From Erythrocercus mccallii (taxonomy: Eukaryota; Chordata; Aves; Passeriformes; Dicruridae), in assembly GCA_013397435.1 (NCBI GenBank), contig VZRG01000273.1:372001-436000 (forward strand): a stretch of 64,000 nucleotides of DNA. Reading direction: 5' to 3'. The translations under genes and the position numbers were made by a program. Below, piece after piece: positions 52,249 to 62,500 of this stretch (position 1 is the stretch's first letter; the number at the start of each line of letters is the position of its first letter). The notes below the pieces were generated by a model. It was not told the origin of the DNA. It was given only the letters and a program-made list of their open reading frames with translations, and ran no database searches.

Positions 52249-53704
52249 GTGAGGGGCGGCGGGGGCAGGATGCGGAGCGGGACGAGGCTGACACCGACTG
52301 TCGGGAGGGATTCGGCCGGCTCGAGGAGGCGGTGTTCCGCGGGGCCCGTGGGCAGCGGGGCGTTCCCGGGGGAAGGGCGGGGAATGGCGGCCTGTGGCGG
52401 CTGGAGAGCCTGTGCCAGCCCTGCCCGGGACAGCTGCCAGGCGCTCGGGAAGGGACACACCTGGTGCAGGCGAGCGGGCAAGAAGGAAGCCTCAGGGATC
52501 ATGCTGGACGCTATCCCCTTCCCTCTTTTGCCTCTGGAGCAGGACGCAGGTAGCGTCAAGCAAAGTATCTGCTTAGGGTTCCCACAGATGGACTTTGGCG
52601 TCCCGGTCACCCGGCGCATCCCTGTTGTGCTGCCAGCCGCTGTCCTGCCACCAGGCATTTCTTGCATGGTCTCCGGAGGCTCGTGGCCGAGGCCAACGTG
52701 GACCTTGCCTTGTGTGTCTCAGGCGAGCAGTTTTTCTGAGCGTACTAAGACGCTGGTTTCTGCCAAAATTACGGGTTTAACAGATGTTCTTTAGTGGGAA
52801 AAAACTTTGGCCAACCAAGGCTCTAGCTCCTTCATGATGTTTTTTTCATGCTTACTACAAGTCATTAACTTTTTGGAGGCCAAAGAAGTTTTGCTTTTCT
52901 ACTCATTTGTTCATTTGTTTCTCCTTCACGTACTAATCGCTATTTTGTGTGTTAGGTTAAAGTACTGATCTGCATGGGACTCTTTTTAAAGGGGAAGAAA
53001 CAGGAAGTTTTTGATCTAAAGAATCTGTTGTTTATACTTTTGCACACAGAAGGAGAAAGAAAAGAGGAAAATAGGTATTTTACACAAATCAGGACAGCTC
53101 TTAACTCTTCTTAAAACAGACTTTTGCAGTACATTTGTTCAAGATGCGAATTACGTGCTTGAGGGATTTTGATAAGAGGAGTAGGAATCACTGTTTTCAT
53201 ACTTAGTAAAACAGCAGTTTGAGAAGTCACAGTGAATTTCAAAAGAGTTCTGTCACTGTTTCTAGTAAAATACTTGGTGGAGGCTGTTTCAAATGCATAC
53301 ATACATTTACAGTTTATTCAGCTGTTACATAGTTTTCCTTGAAGGATGTAGAGAAAAACCAATGTATCATAGTTTTATGGGTGTGTCTGGAGTGATCAGT
53401 GTTTCTTACCATTTTCATCACCACTCTGTAATCTGCAAAAATTTAAATGGAGAGACTGTGAAACCTGATGATATTCCTGAGGAAATATTTTTAATAGGAA
53501 TAGTTGAAAATCAAAGATTATGTTCATTGTGTGGTTTAATGCCGGTAGGCAGCTCAGCACTATACACCCACTTGCTCACTTTCCTCACTACCCTCAGAGG
53601 GATGGGGTGAGAGGAAAGGAAGTGTAAAGAAAAATAATTATGGATTGAGATAATTTTTTTTAAGAAGTGGAGAAAAAAAATGGAAAATGAGAAGCAAACC
53701 AAAA

Positions 53705-54005
53705 CAGGTGATGTAGATGATCACTCCTCCCACAGGTAGATCAGTGTCCAGCCAGTTCCTGAGCAAAAGCTGGCTGACCTCCCTGAACCCCCTCCGCTCA
53801 CTTTTTGTTGCTGTCCATGACACTTTATGGAATATCTCTGGTGAGGTCAGGTCATCTGCCAGGTTGTGCCCCCTCCTGGCCTGCTGCCCACAGCCCGGGC
53901 TATTCACTGCAGGGGTGGGCAGAGGGAGAAAGAGAAAAGGCCTTGATGCTGCGCAAGCTCTCTCAACAGTTACTAAAACTCAGGTTTTGGACTCTTAGGC
54001 ACCAA
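53705..54005 (+). mobile_element. Degenerate copy of a dispersed avian repeat (class unresolved, possibly LTR-retrovirus derived)
   Basis: Order of recognisable pieces: TGATCACTCCTCCCACAGGT, then CCAGCCAGTTCCTGAGCAA, a CATGACACTTTATGGAATAT block, TGCCCCCTCC, GGGTGGGCAGAGGGAGAAA, and AAAAGGCCTTGATGCTG with GCAAGC and CAACAGTTACTAAAAC. This order matches a repeat I recall as common in bird transcripts. The last part of the consensus is missing here. Assignment is from memory and needs a repeat-library search. Confidence 0.5.
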
Positions 54006-56065
54006 TGACAGTACACATCCATGTCTTCTTCTGAGCATATGTCATACTCTTTTTCCTCTTAGCTGAAAAATGAGGCTCAGGTTGCTCCTGCAGCACTTGT
54101 TCCACTGAGAAACTGTGGCATTAACAAATGCTGGGTGCCTATCAAGGGGAAAGATATGCTGTTCACTGGACAGGAAAGATCTGAGCAGGCATCAACAAAA
54201 ATACAAGTTCAGCTGAGATGCCAGCAAGGGATACATTCCAAACTACACTTATTTTCCTTCATGGGGATTTGATCTTTGGGCTTGAAGTCCTGACTTTGCA
54301 TGTAATTCTTTTGAGGAGAGTAGTAATTCATATCCTGGATCAAGTAGGATCACTAAGTATCTTTTGCAGGCAGTTCAGTGATGGGATGCTATAACATGGA
54401 ATTAAAAAGGACTGCTCTTTACCATGTCCAATCTCAACAGCTGTACACAATGGCTTTTATAAGCTTTATGTTAAAAAAAAACCAGTTCAGTTGTTCCTTC
54501 TTTCAATTTTAGGCTGTTCTAGAATACAGGTAGTCTAGAGGTGGAAAGGGTAAATTTGTTCACGATCACTTCATACCCACTCATGGGTCTCATTCTTCTG
54601 TCCTTAAAACTATTTTTTCTCCTTAATGGTACTTGTATTAAAAGCAGGTCTATTTACTTTTCATTGGGATTTTGTTAGGTGAGACAAGTTATGCTTTCAT
54701 CTTATTTCAGTTCCTAAGATGAGCAACCTGTTCCTCCATCCTGATAACCCTTACTTGCCATTGTTCTTTCAATCTTTCTCTGAGGGTCATCAGAACTCTA
54801 TTATATTGTATGTGAAGGCACACTCATGCCTCGTCTGACATTAGTGTTTTTCTGATTTTACTAAAAATAGTCTAAAACCTTTTTTTCTTTTGTTTTATGG
54901 TTACTTTGTGTTAGGATTAGCTAAAAATCCACAGGGGTAAGCTTTCTACCTCTCACTTTTGATCTTCAGCTGAAGAGCTATGAATTTAAGCACAAATAAT
55001 TATTATGGTCGCAAAATTTGTGTTATATTCCCAAGATGTTCTTTCAGAACTCTAGTAGGAGTCTTGCTCCTACCTGATAGTAGATCCCATGAAAAAAAAG
55101 AAACATAAGCGCATTGCAAGCTTCATACTAATACTTCATTTTTCATCTAACCTTAAAATTTCTAGTATTGTATAATATATTGTATTTACCAGTGTTCTTG
55201 CAGACTACATTTATTGCGTGATCTAGTGTTAATATGCTAGGACATTTTAAATTTAAAAACAAAGAGAAGAGCATTTTTTACACATGTGTGATGAAGAGAA
55301 TTGTTCTTGAGCTGGGAAAAACAAATCACTAAACAGTTGGGATGAACAGAGTTTGATCACTGACTGCTCACTGAACTTGTGCTGAGCTACACTTAAAAAT
55401 CTTGGGGCAATTGGCTAACTAGTGTGCTTTATCTTAAAAAAACCTGTCAAATATCATATTTACTGTCTGCTGTGCTGAAGAACAGAATTAATTGCATCTC
55501 AATCTACTAAGCTGCTACATTCCTTTTCTAGGCTTCAGTCATCCAGTTTTGTTTTCTGTTACATGTGGAAATAGCTGCATTGATAAATATTAAAGGGATT
55601 GCTATATCATAGACCTCATCAGATAATCTGATTTTTGAGACTGGCATCTCAATGTACTTGTTTCAATCTTCATGTTCTTTTCTGAAAATCTCTGCAAGAA
55701 ATAGTGAATAAACATGAGGATGAGGGGAAAACTTCTTCCACTTCCGTGCTTGTAACTGGTCATAGGCTCAAATCTGTAGTTTTTAGCGAGGCTTTCCATG
55801 TTGTGGCCTAGTCTGGTGTGTTTTGCTGAGAAGATGAAGGAAAGTAGGCAGAACCACAGTGCTTCGGTACCAGTTCTTTCACTGTGGGTTGGTCATGGAG
55901 ATCACTGCTCTCCCAGGCAGTCTCTCCTGTGAGTACACAACAGGACCAGTTAGAGCTGTTGAGAAACTCAAGCTGGTTTTCTCTTGCTTATGTTTTGTGT
56001 TTGATTGGTTGGTTTGTTTGCTACGTTGAGTGTAGGAATGAAGCAAAACTGCTTTCATAAAGTGT

Positions 56066-56127
56066 TGATGGCCTCTGGTGTTAACTTTGGTGTTAACAAA
56101 GTTAGCTGAGGTTAACTTTGGCCATCA
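56066..56127. repeat. Composite inverted repeat in SLC35B3 intron 1, 140 nt upstream of the tandem acceptors
   Basis: Outer arms TGATGGCC (56066-56073) and GGCCATCA (56120-56127). Inside are two copies of GTTAACTTTGG and an inverted AACTTTG/CAAAGTT pair. Confidence 0.9.
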
Positions 56128-56274
56128 GAAAAGATAAGTAAAATTTGTGAATAAAAACAATTCAACAAAACTCAGAAACCTTTACATTTTCCCTATGTCA
56201 CATTCATTTACTGTTGTTGTTGGAAGGCTGTATGTTATGTCCCATCTGACTTTAGCATTTCTTTCAGTTTTCAG

Positions 56275-56546
56275 ACAGAAAACACACAGAAGGAGAAAAG
56301 CAGGCAGAAGACAACAATAACACCGAATGCAGCAAACCAGGAGCCATGGATCTGAAATTCACTTCATCAAGAAAATACATTTCCATCAGTGTACCTTCCA
56401 AGTCTCAAGCTATGTCTCCCCATATCAAATCAGTAGATGATGTTGTAGTTCTTGGCATGAATCTCAGCAAATTTAGCAAACCTACTCAATTTTTCATCTG
56501 TGTTTCTGGAGTTTTTATGTTTTATCTAATCTATGGATATTTACAG
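56275..56546 (+). CDS. SLC35B3: SLC35B3 exon 2 (start codon exon, N-terminus and first membrane span)
   Basis: Follows two tandem acceptors, ctttcag ending at 56267 and ttttcag ending at 56274; the second is taken here. The likely start ATG is 56346. Upstream codons of the same frame are open and include an acidic/Asn-rich stretch ending N-T-E-C-S-K-P-G-A just before M-D-L-K-F. The human protein has a comparable E-C-S-K segment before its second Met, so this stretch is probably translated. From 56346 the exon gives residues 1-67; hydrophobic span 1 covers about residues 47-67. It ends in phase 0 at CAG before GTAAAT. Confidence 0.92.
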
Positions 56547-59500
56547 GTAAATGTTATAAACTTTTGTCTTAGGCCAATTCCTCCTACCCCTTTTCTTTTT
56601 CAATAGCATAATAATATAGTGTGTATTTTAATATGTATAGATGTTTAAACTATTTATTGCAAAGTCAGCCTTTCAGTATTCAAGAACAGCAAGTAATATG
56701 TAATCTAAGTTTCCATTATGGTTCATGTGCCTGTAAAGTTTAGATTACTTGGACTTTCATAACTTGGATCTTTTGCTTCTGTGTGCAAGATACACCAAAG
56801 TCTTCATTGATGCTGAGGCCTTTAGATCTCCCCAAGTTCCATGAGTACTGTACAGTTACAGTCGTCTTATGTTTCTTTCTGCTCTCAGGACAGAGCTGAA
56901 ACATTTGGTGGTTTGTTAAACAGAAGCATAATGTTTATGCCTTCTTAGTTAAACATTTACCATTCTGCTAATCTTTTCTCTCTTATCTTGAGCAGCTACA
57001 TTTCTGTTCCCTTTTTAAAATTATTTTTAAATTTGTTTATTCTCAATAAAGCAGTGATTAAAAATCTTGATAGTTAAAAATCATGTTTCTAATGCAGTTT
57101 TCAAAAGCAGCTGAGACATTTGTTAACATAAAGTTACTTCAAAAGAGTTTAGAGAACATGATCAGTAATTAAAAGCAGAATCTCAAAAAGGCAAATATTA
57201 GATAGCCTTTTGATTTTATAACTAATACACCTACGTAAGTGCAGTGTCTGTATTTTTCCATAACAATTTGCTCTGGTTTAAAATATTCCTACAGCATGAA
57301 AATTTATGAACTCACAAGTGCTGTTTAATGTAGGCACTCAAAATATTAATTGTGCATTCCTAAGAGCTGAAAATTATCAGGATGTTTGTTAGAGAAAATT
57401 TGTATTAAATTTATCCTGAGATATTTATAAAATCTGATTAGAACGGTCCACTGAAGTAATTAAGTGAAAAAGCAGCGAAAAAGTAGGCAGGAAGCCATCT
57501 GTAATATGAAATAATTACTAATGGATCATATGTATTCCCTTAATGAATTGATCCATTAATTTTAGTGTATTTACAACAACAGTAAATTTTCTTCTTTTAT
57601 TTTGGAGAACCTAAATTGTCTTTTCTTTTTCAATACTTTGCAAGTTACATATGGCAGATAAATCTAGTTAATAACCAGCATCTGCAAAGGCTAGGTTTGC
57701 ATGTACATGGAGGAAAAAGGTCTGTTGATTTTTTTGTCCACTTTATATTTTGGTGTATGTACATGACTTTGGTGGGTTTTTGTTTTTATAGGAATTGATA
57801 TTTTCAGTGGAAGGTTTTAAACCTTTTGGTTGGTACCTCACTTTAGTGCAATTTGGATTTTATTCCATTTTTGGACTAATAGAATTGCAGTTGATTCAGG
57901 ACAAAAGAAGAAGGTATGTGTTTTTCCAAGCATTTTACCCACTGTCCATGAAATTAGAAGTATTTTATACTTATGGTAAATTTAACTTCTGGTTTTTGAA
58001 TGTGAGTACTCTGAGGTATTGCTAGCAGTTCTGTAGATAAAAGAAAGTGAATTTGCTGGATGATGTTAGAGAATATTTTAGAAGCACTGACTTGGATTTT
58101 GGACCTGTAAGTAGTTTTGTTGACTCGGCTGTCACTGTCCCACTTACAGAACATATTGTATCCTTAGGGTGGCTGATAGAGACTGACTCATGTATGTGTT
58201 GCTTGGGATTATCACATCTAGAACAGAGCCAATGCACTTCACAGCACTTGAAGCCATCTGTCAGTGAATATGTTTTCCTCTAACGTGCTGTGCATCTTGG
58301 AGAGTATCAGAGGTCTGCTCTCTGCTTGCAGTGTGGCTCAGTGGGTTTGCTTCAAAGGATATGCTGAAGTGTTGTGGTTTTCATTTAAGACAGCACTCAT
58401 AACACTGCCACAAAACTGTTCTGTGTTTTCACTGCAGTTGACCAATGAGATTTTTGATATCTTGAATCCCATGGAAATGGGATATTTTCTGACTCAGTGT
58501 AGCCATTCTGCAGCCTCCTACCCATCTATAGCCTCTGCAAAGTGTTTATTGAGGCAATCTGGAAACTTGAATACAGGCTGTCATGGTGTACATGAATTTT
58601 AAAGTTGCATTATATTCTAGTTAATATATTATTATTAATGTTCTAGTTCATAACTAGTTTTCCTTACCTGAAGTCAGCCTTGGATTATTTTGCATATACT
58701 GGTTTTAGATTATAAAATTCTTTTTTAGCCAAACAACATAACTTTGATAAATTATTCCTTTTATTTTAAACACTGATGGCTTATATTTCAAGTTACCTGA
58801 CTCTTTGAGTTGCATCAGATAATATTGCACAGTTACCTTTTGGGTTACTAGTAGTTATGGGATTTTATTACCAGTTGGTAATGCTTATGGAGCATGACCC
58901 TTCAAGTAAGTTGTGTTGGAAATGTAGATCTGGAATATATTTTACATTTTATTTTCTGTAACCTAGGCATCTTCTTGTAGACATGCAGAAATCTATATTT
59001 CTTAATTTTTTAATTTTTCTTGCACGCCTCAGAGTATGTGTACATCACATAATGAGATACAGATAAGACAGGATTGCAGCAAGACAGCTCCTTATGTTCT
59101 TATTGTGGTTCTTAGTATGCATGAAAAATAGCTGAACATATGCAGAGCAATAACTGTAAGAAAATCACAAAGTGAGGACAAAAGTAACTATTGGATCATC
59201 TGTTGTCAGGTGATAATTTCATCAAGTTGTGAACAAAACATCTGAAAATGTTCAACAAGCCTCTCTGTTCATGTTATCTGAATCACTGCTCTCTTAGTTT
59301 CATTGAGTTTCATAAAACAGTGGTGCTTTTTTCAACTTCCTTCATTTTAAAATGTCAAGGTTCACATTGGTGAAAAGGTTCACTTTGGTGAAAACTTCAC
59401 CAAAGAAGTTGTCACAGTGACCTGTGACAGAACTAAGATCCAGGTTCTCTCAGTATAACAATCTTCCACGTTTCCTTTGACAAATAACCTCAAACCTTTG

Positions 59501-62500
59501 TCTTGATTCTTGTGTAAATAACATACCTTCTCAGAAGGAGGTTAAAGAATTACTGCTTGAATACTCCATGAGCCATAAAGTTTTTATTGTCTTGTATTTG
59601 TGCTTTTTATTTGCAGTAATTGAAAGAAATTAAATATGAAATCAGATATTTATGTGCATTTTTAAATTTCTGTGAAGTGAAATTGAGTGAGAAAGATGTT
59701 GAGGTTGTGTTACAAAAGTATTTCTTTACCTGAATTTTCAAGCTAAATCTCCTCTAGATGAGTCTGTAACACCAAGATTTGTATGTTTATGTTTTGTAGA
59801 ATTCCTGGCAAAACCTACATGATAATAGCATTTTTGACAGTGGGAACTATGGGTTTGTCAAATACCTCTTTAGGATATCTGAATTACCCTACTCAAGTCA
59901 TCTTCAAGTGCTGTAAGCTGATTCCAGTTATGATAGGTGGGGTTTTTATACAAGGTAAGTGTTAGTCTTGCTATTAGATGATTTTTTTTAAGTTGTTTCT
60001 TTGGGAGGCAGTCATAGATGGAATCCTGTAGTTTTTTTAATTCCACTGGTAGAATTTTTCCTATAGGAGGAAAAATGAGAATTTCCGAAACATCTTCTGA
60101 GAAAATTTACAAATATAATTGGATCAACAGAAAATATCAAAAAATATTCTACAGATCACTTGCAAAACTTCATTTTTACACAAGCTTTCTTAATTTTTAA
60201 GAAGTGTAAGTTTGTTTTCTAAACTAAATCACTTCATAAATGGAACAATTTCAATATTGAAATGGAAAACTTGAAATGGAAAAGCAAATCCAGCCATGAG
60301 TTCTGAAGAAAATCCTTACTCTTGTTTGAAAATATTAATTCCTAAATTTTGATTGGATGTTTAATCAGAAATACTTGTGATTTTGCATGTCTTTACCTAG
60401 TCCTAAAGTCATAGTGCATATTTCAAGAAGAGAAAATGGAATATGGAGAAAAACAGATAAAGGTTATAGTTATGTAAATAAATATATTTCAGTGTTTCTG
60501 GATTTAAAAGACTTAAGTATATTATAAAAGTTTGTGTTCAATACACAAAAATTTAGTCAGTAAAGGTCCACATGGACAAGTATAGAATGAAATCTAGAAT
60601 GCTGTATTTCTGTTTCTGTAGGTAATTCTGGCCTTCTGGTTGAAAACAGCTGAATTTTCAGAGATTTCAACTTTGCATATGTACATGCCTACCCAGTATT
60701 TACCTTTTAATAGGAGTAATTTTTTATTTTTTTAATGGAAAGTGACTGGGTATTTCCCTGAAACTTTGTGAAACTTTTTATTGTGTTGTAGTAGTGTTGT
60801 AGTCTCAGAAGCTGTTTTTTTAATACTATTGTTAAAAAAATTCAGTTCAACAAAGTTCTCTTGGAAGCTTATGTTCAAGTTCAGCTTCTCAGCAAAGACT
60901 ATCTTATTTCAGACAAGATATCCTGCTTTTTCATGTCCTTTCTTTTTCCATTCCCATCCACAACCTGTCTCTCCCAAAGTATAAGACAGCGTAGGGTTCT
61001 CAGAGCATCAAAGTTGTCTGTTAGTGGTTGGAATTGACTTCTTTCTGATCAGTAAAGGCAGCCAAAATGTCTTGCATGAGGGTAAAGTATTAAGAAACAT
61101 CTAAGTTGTCCTGAAGTTGCTGAGAGAATGCTTTGTCAGGGAGGATGTGCTTTGTTGTCAGTACTGTAACTGTGGACTCAAACCAAAGCTGGTCACAAGA
61201 ATCAGATATTTCCCATTAGGATCCTCCCTTGTAGTAGGAATTTCTGTTGTAGTAGAAACTAAGTCGGGTTGTGAAAGACCAGAGCATTGAGTCTTCTGTT
61301 TAAGTAGAAGAATGTCATTGGAACAAAGTTTCCTTTGTCTTCTAGTCTGTTGAACAGGATAAATGTGAAATTCTGAGAGTGCTAACAGTCCATTCTTGCT
61401 GTTTGTATTTTGTAGGAAAACGTTACAATATTGTAGACGTGTCTGCTGCCCTATGTATGAGCCTTGGATTAATATGGTTTACTTTAGCTGACAGCACAGT
61501 TGCACCAAACTTCAACTTGACAGGTAAATACATATTATATTTTAGAGTTTAAGAAAATGATTGGTTTTTCCTACAATAAGCATTCTATAGAAGTTCTGAG
61601 TTCTTGTTGGAGTGCCTTCAGGTATCCTACTGAAAATGCACATATCATTATACCTAGTAGAACTCTGTCTGTGGCAGAAGACACCTTTATTCAAAACATA
61701 AGGTCTTAGGTTCCTAAAATTTCTGGAAACTGCACCCTTTTGGTTGAAATATCTCATGTATTCTCAAAAAAGACTTACCCCAGTACACATATATTAAAAT
61801 GCATATGATAAAATTCAGTTGGGACATTTTAAAACTTAAAAAGATTAGTTGTCTTTTCTAGTTAAATTTTAAAGTATTTTTCCATTTCAGAACCATTTAC
61901 TTTATATTAACTGATGGTCTTAGTCAGATTTGCTGTAGTTTTTAGATGTTCTCACAGTTTAACCTTTTAATACTGCCTAAAATCAGAAGCAAAGCAAGGA
62001 TTTTAACCTGCTTGGATTTAAAAACTTAGTTGAATTTCTTTCTCAAATGACAAAAGATAACTGAATTCCTGAGTTCATTCCAATGATTTGTGTAGAACTT
62101 GTGTAGAATGATTTGTTTCCATGCAGATTTCTTTCAGAACTAACTTGGATCCTGATTTTCCAATTGTTTTTATTCATGCTTTATGTCCACTGCTGGTCTC
62201 ATCCATGGCTGCTGCTTCTGCTCAGCACTGCCACAATGTGTGGAACAATTCTCCTCACACTCCACACTGTGTAATGGGTGTAAGATTAGCACATTTCTTG
62301 TCCCCACATTTCTCCTTTCCATGTGCACTGGTGCTTCAGGTTCCAGGTAACCTTTTCAGCTCAGTCCAGTGCTGAACCATGGATTTGTCCAGTGTTGTGC
62401 CTGGGCCGTTAAGCATGGCTGGAAAGTGAATCATGATAGAGAATGCCCATGAAGACATGCATCCATCACTTTACAGAGTGAAATTGCTGAGCTGGAGCTA

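Larger units (their letters stand above)
51730..52420 (+). promoter_or_regulatory. SLC35B3 CpG-island promoter
   Basis: The only dense CpG island in the window; GC content rises abruptly from AT-rich flanks. No TATA box is seen, as expected for a housekeeping Golgi gene. GC boxes (Sp1-type, CCCCGCCCC forms) lie at about 51806-51824 and 51856-51865. An ETS/GABPA-type site, CACTTCCG, is at 52001-52008; in TATA-less promoters such sites often sit near the start of transcription. A G-rich stretch (GGCGGGCGGGCGGG) at about 52040-52053 could form a quadruplex in DNA or the 5' leader. A CR1 remnant ends within about 10 nt of the left edge. Confidence 0.85.
52249..56267 (+). other. SLC35B3 intron 1 (remaining part)
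   Basis: About 4 kb. The first 300 nt continue the GC-rich island; the rest is AT-rich. It contains a degenerate dispersed repeat (53705-54005) and a composite inverted repeat (56066-56127). I found no second first exon with convincing coding similarity. Open frames at 53293-53610 and 53717-53998 have no recognisable domain. Confidence 0.7.

Noticed and set aside
51904..52458. 184-codon minus-strand open frame over the CpG island
   Set aside because: Same compositional artefact; antisense low-complexity Pro/Arg sequence without recognisable motifs.
51717..52794. Long plus-strand open frames of 278 and 306 codons
   Set aside because: They lie in the CpG island, where GC-rich sequence lacks stop codons in all frames; composition is Arg/Pro/Gly-rich with no domain. 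Only the part up to donor 52111 or 52248 was considered as possible SLC35B3 N-terminus.
54049..54110. Possible extra SLC35B3 exon after a cctcttag acceptor in intron 1
   Set aside because: The acceptor is good, but no strong donor follows at a plausible distance and the codons do not resemble the mammalian N-terminus.
58264..58602. 112-codon open frame in SLC35B3 intron 3
   Set aside because: Lies wholly between exons 3 and 4, whose direct junction preserves the known protein; no similarity to SLC35 proteins.
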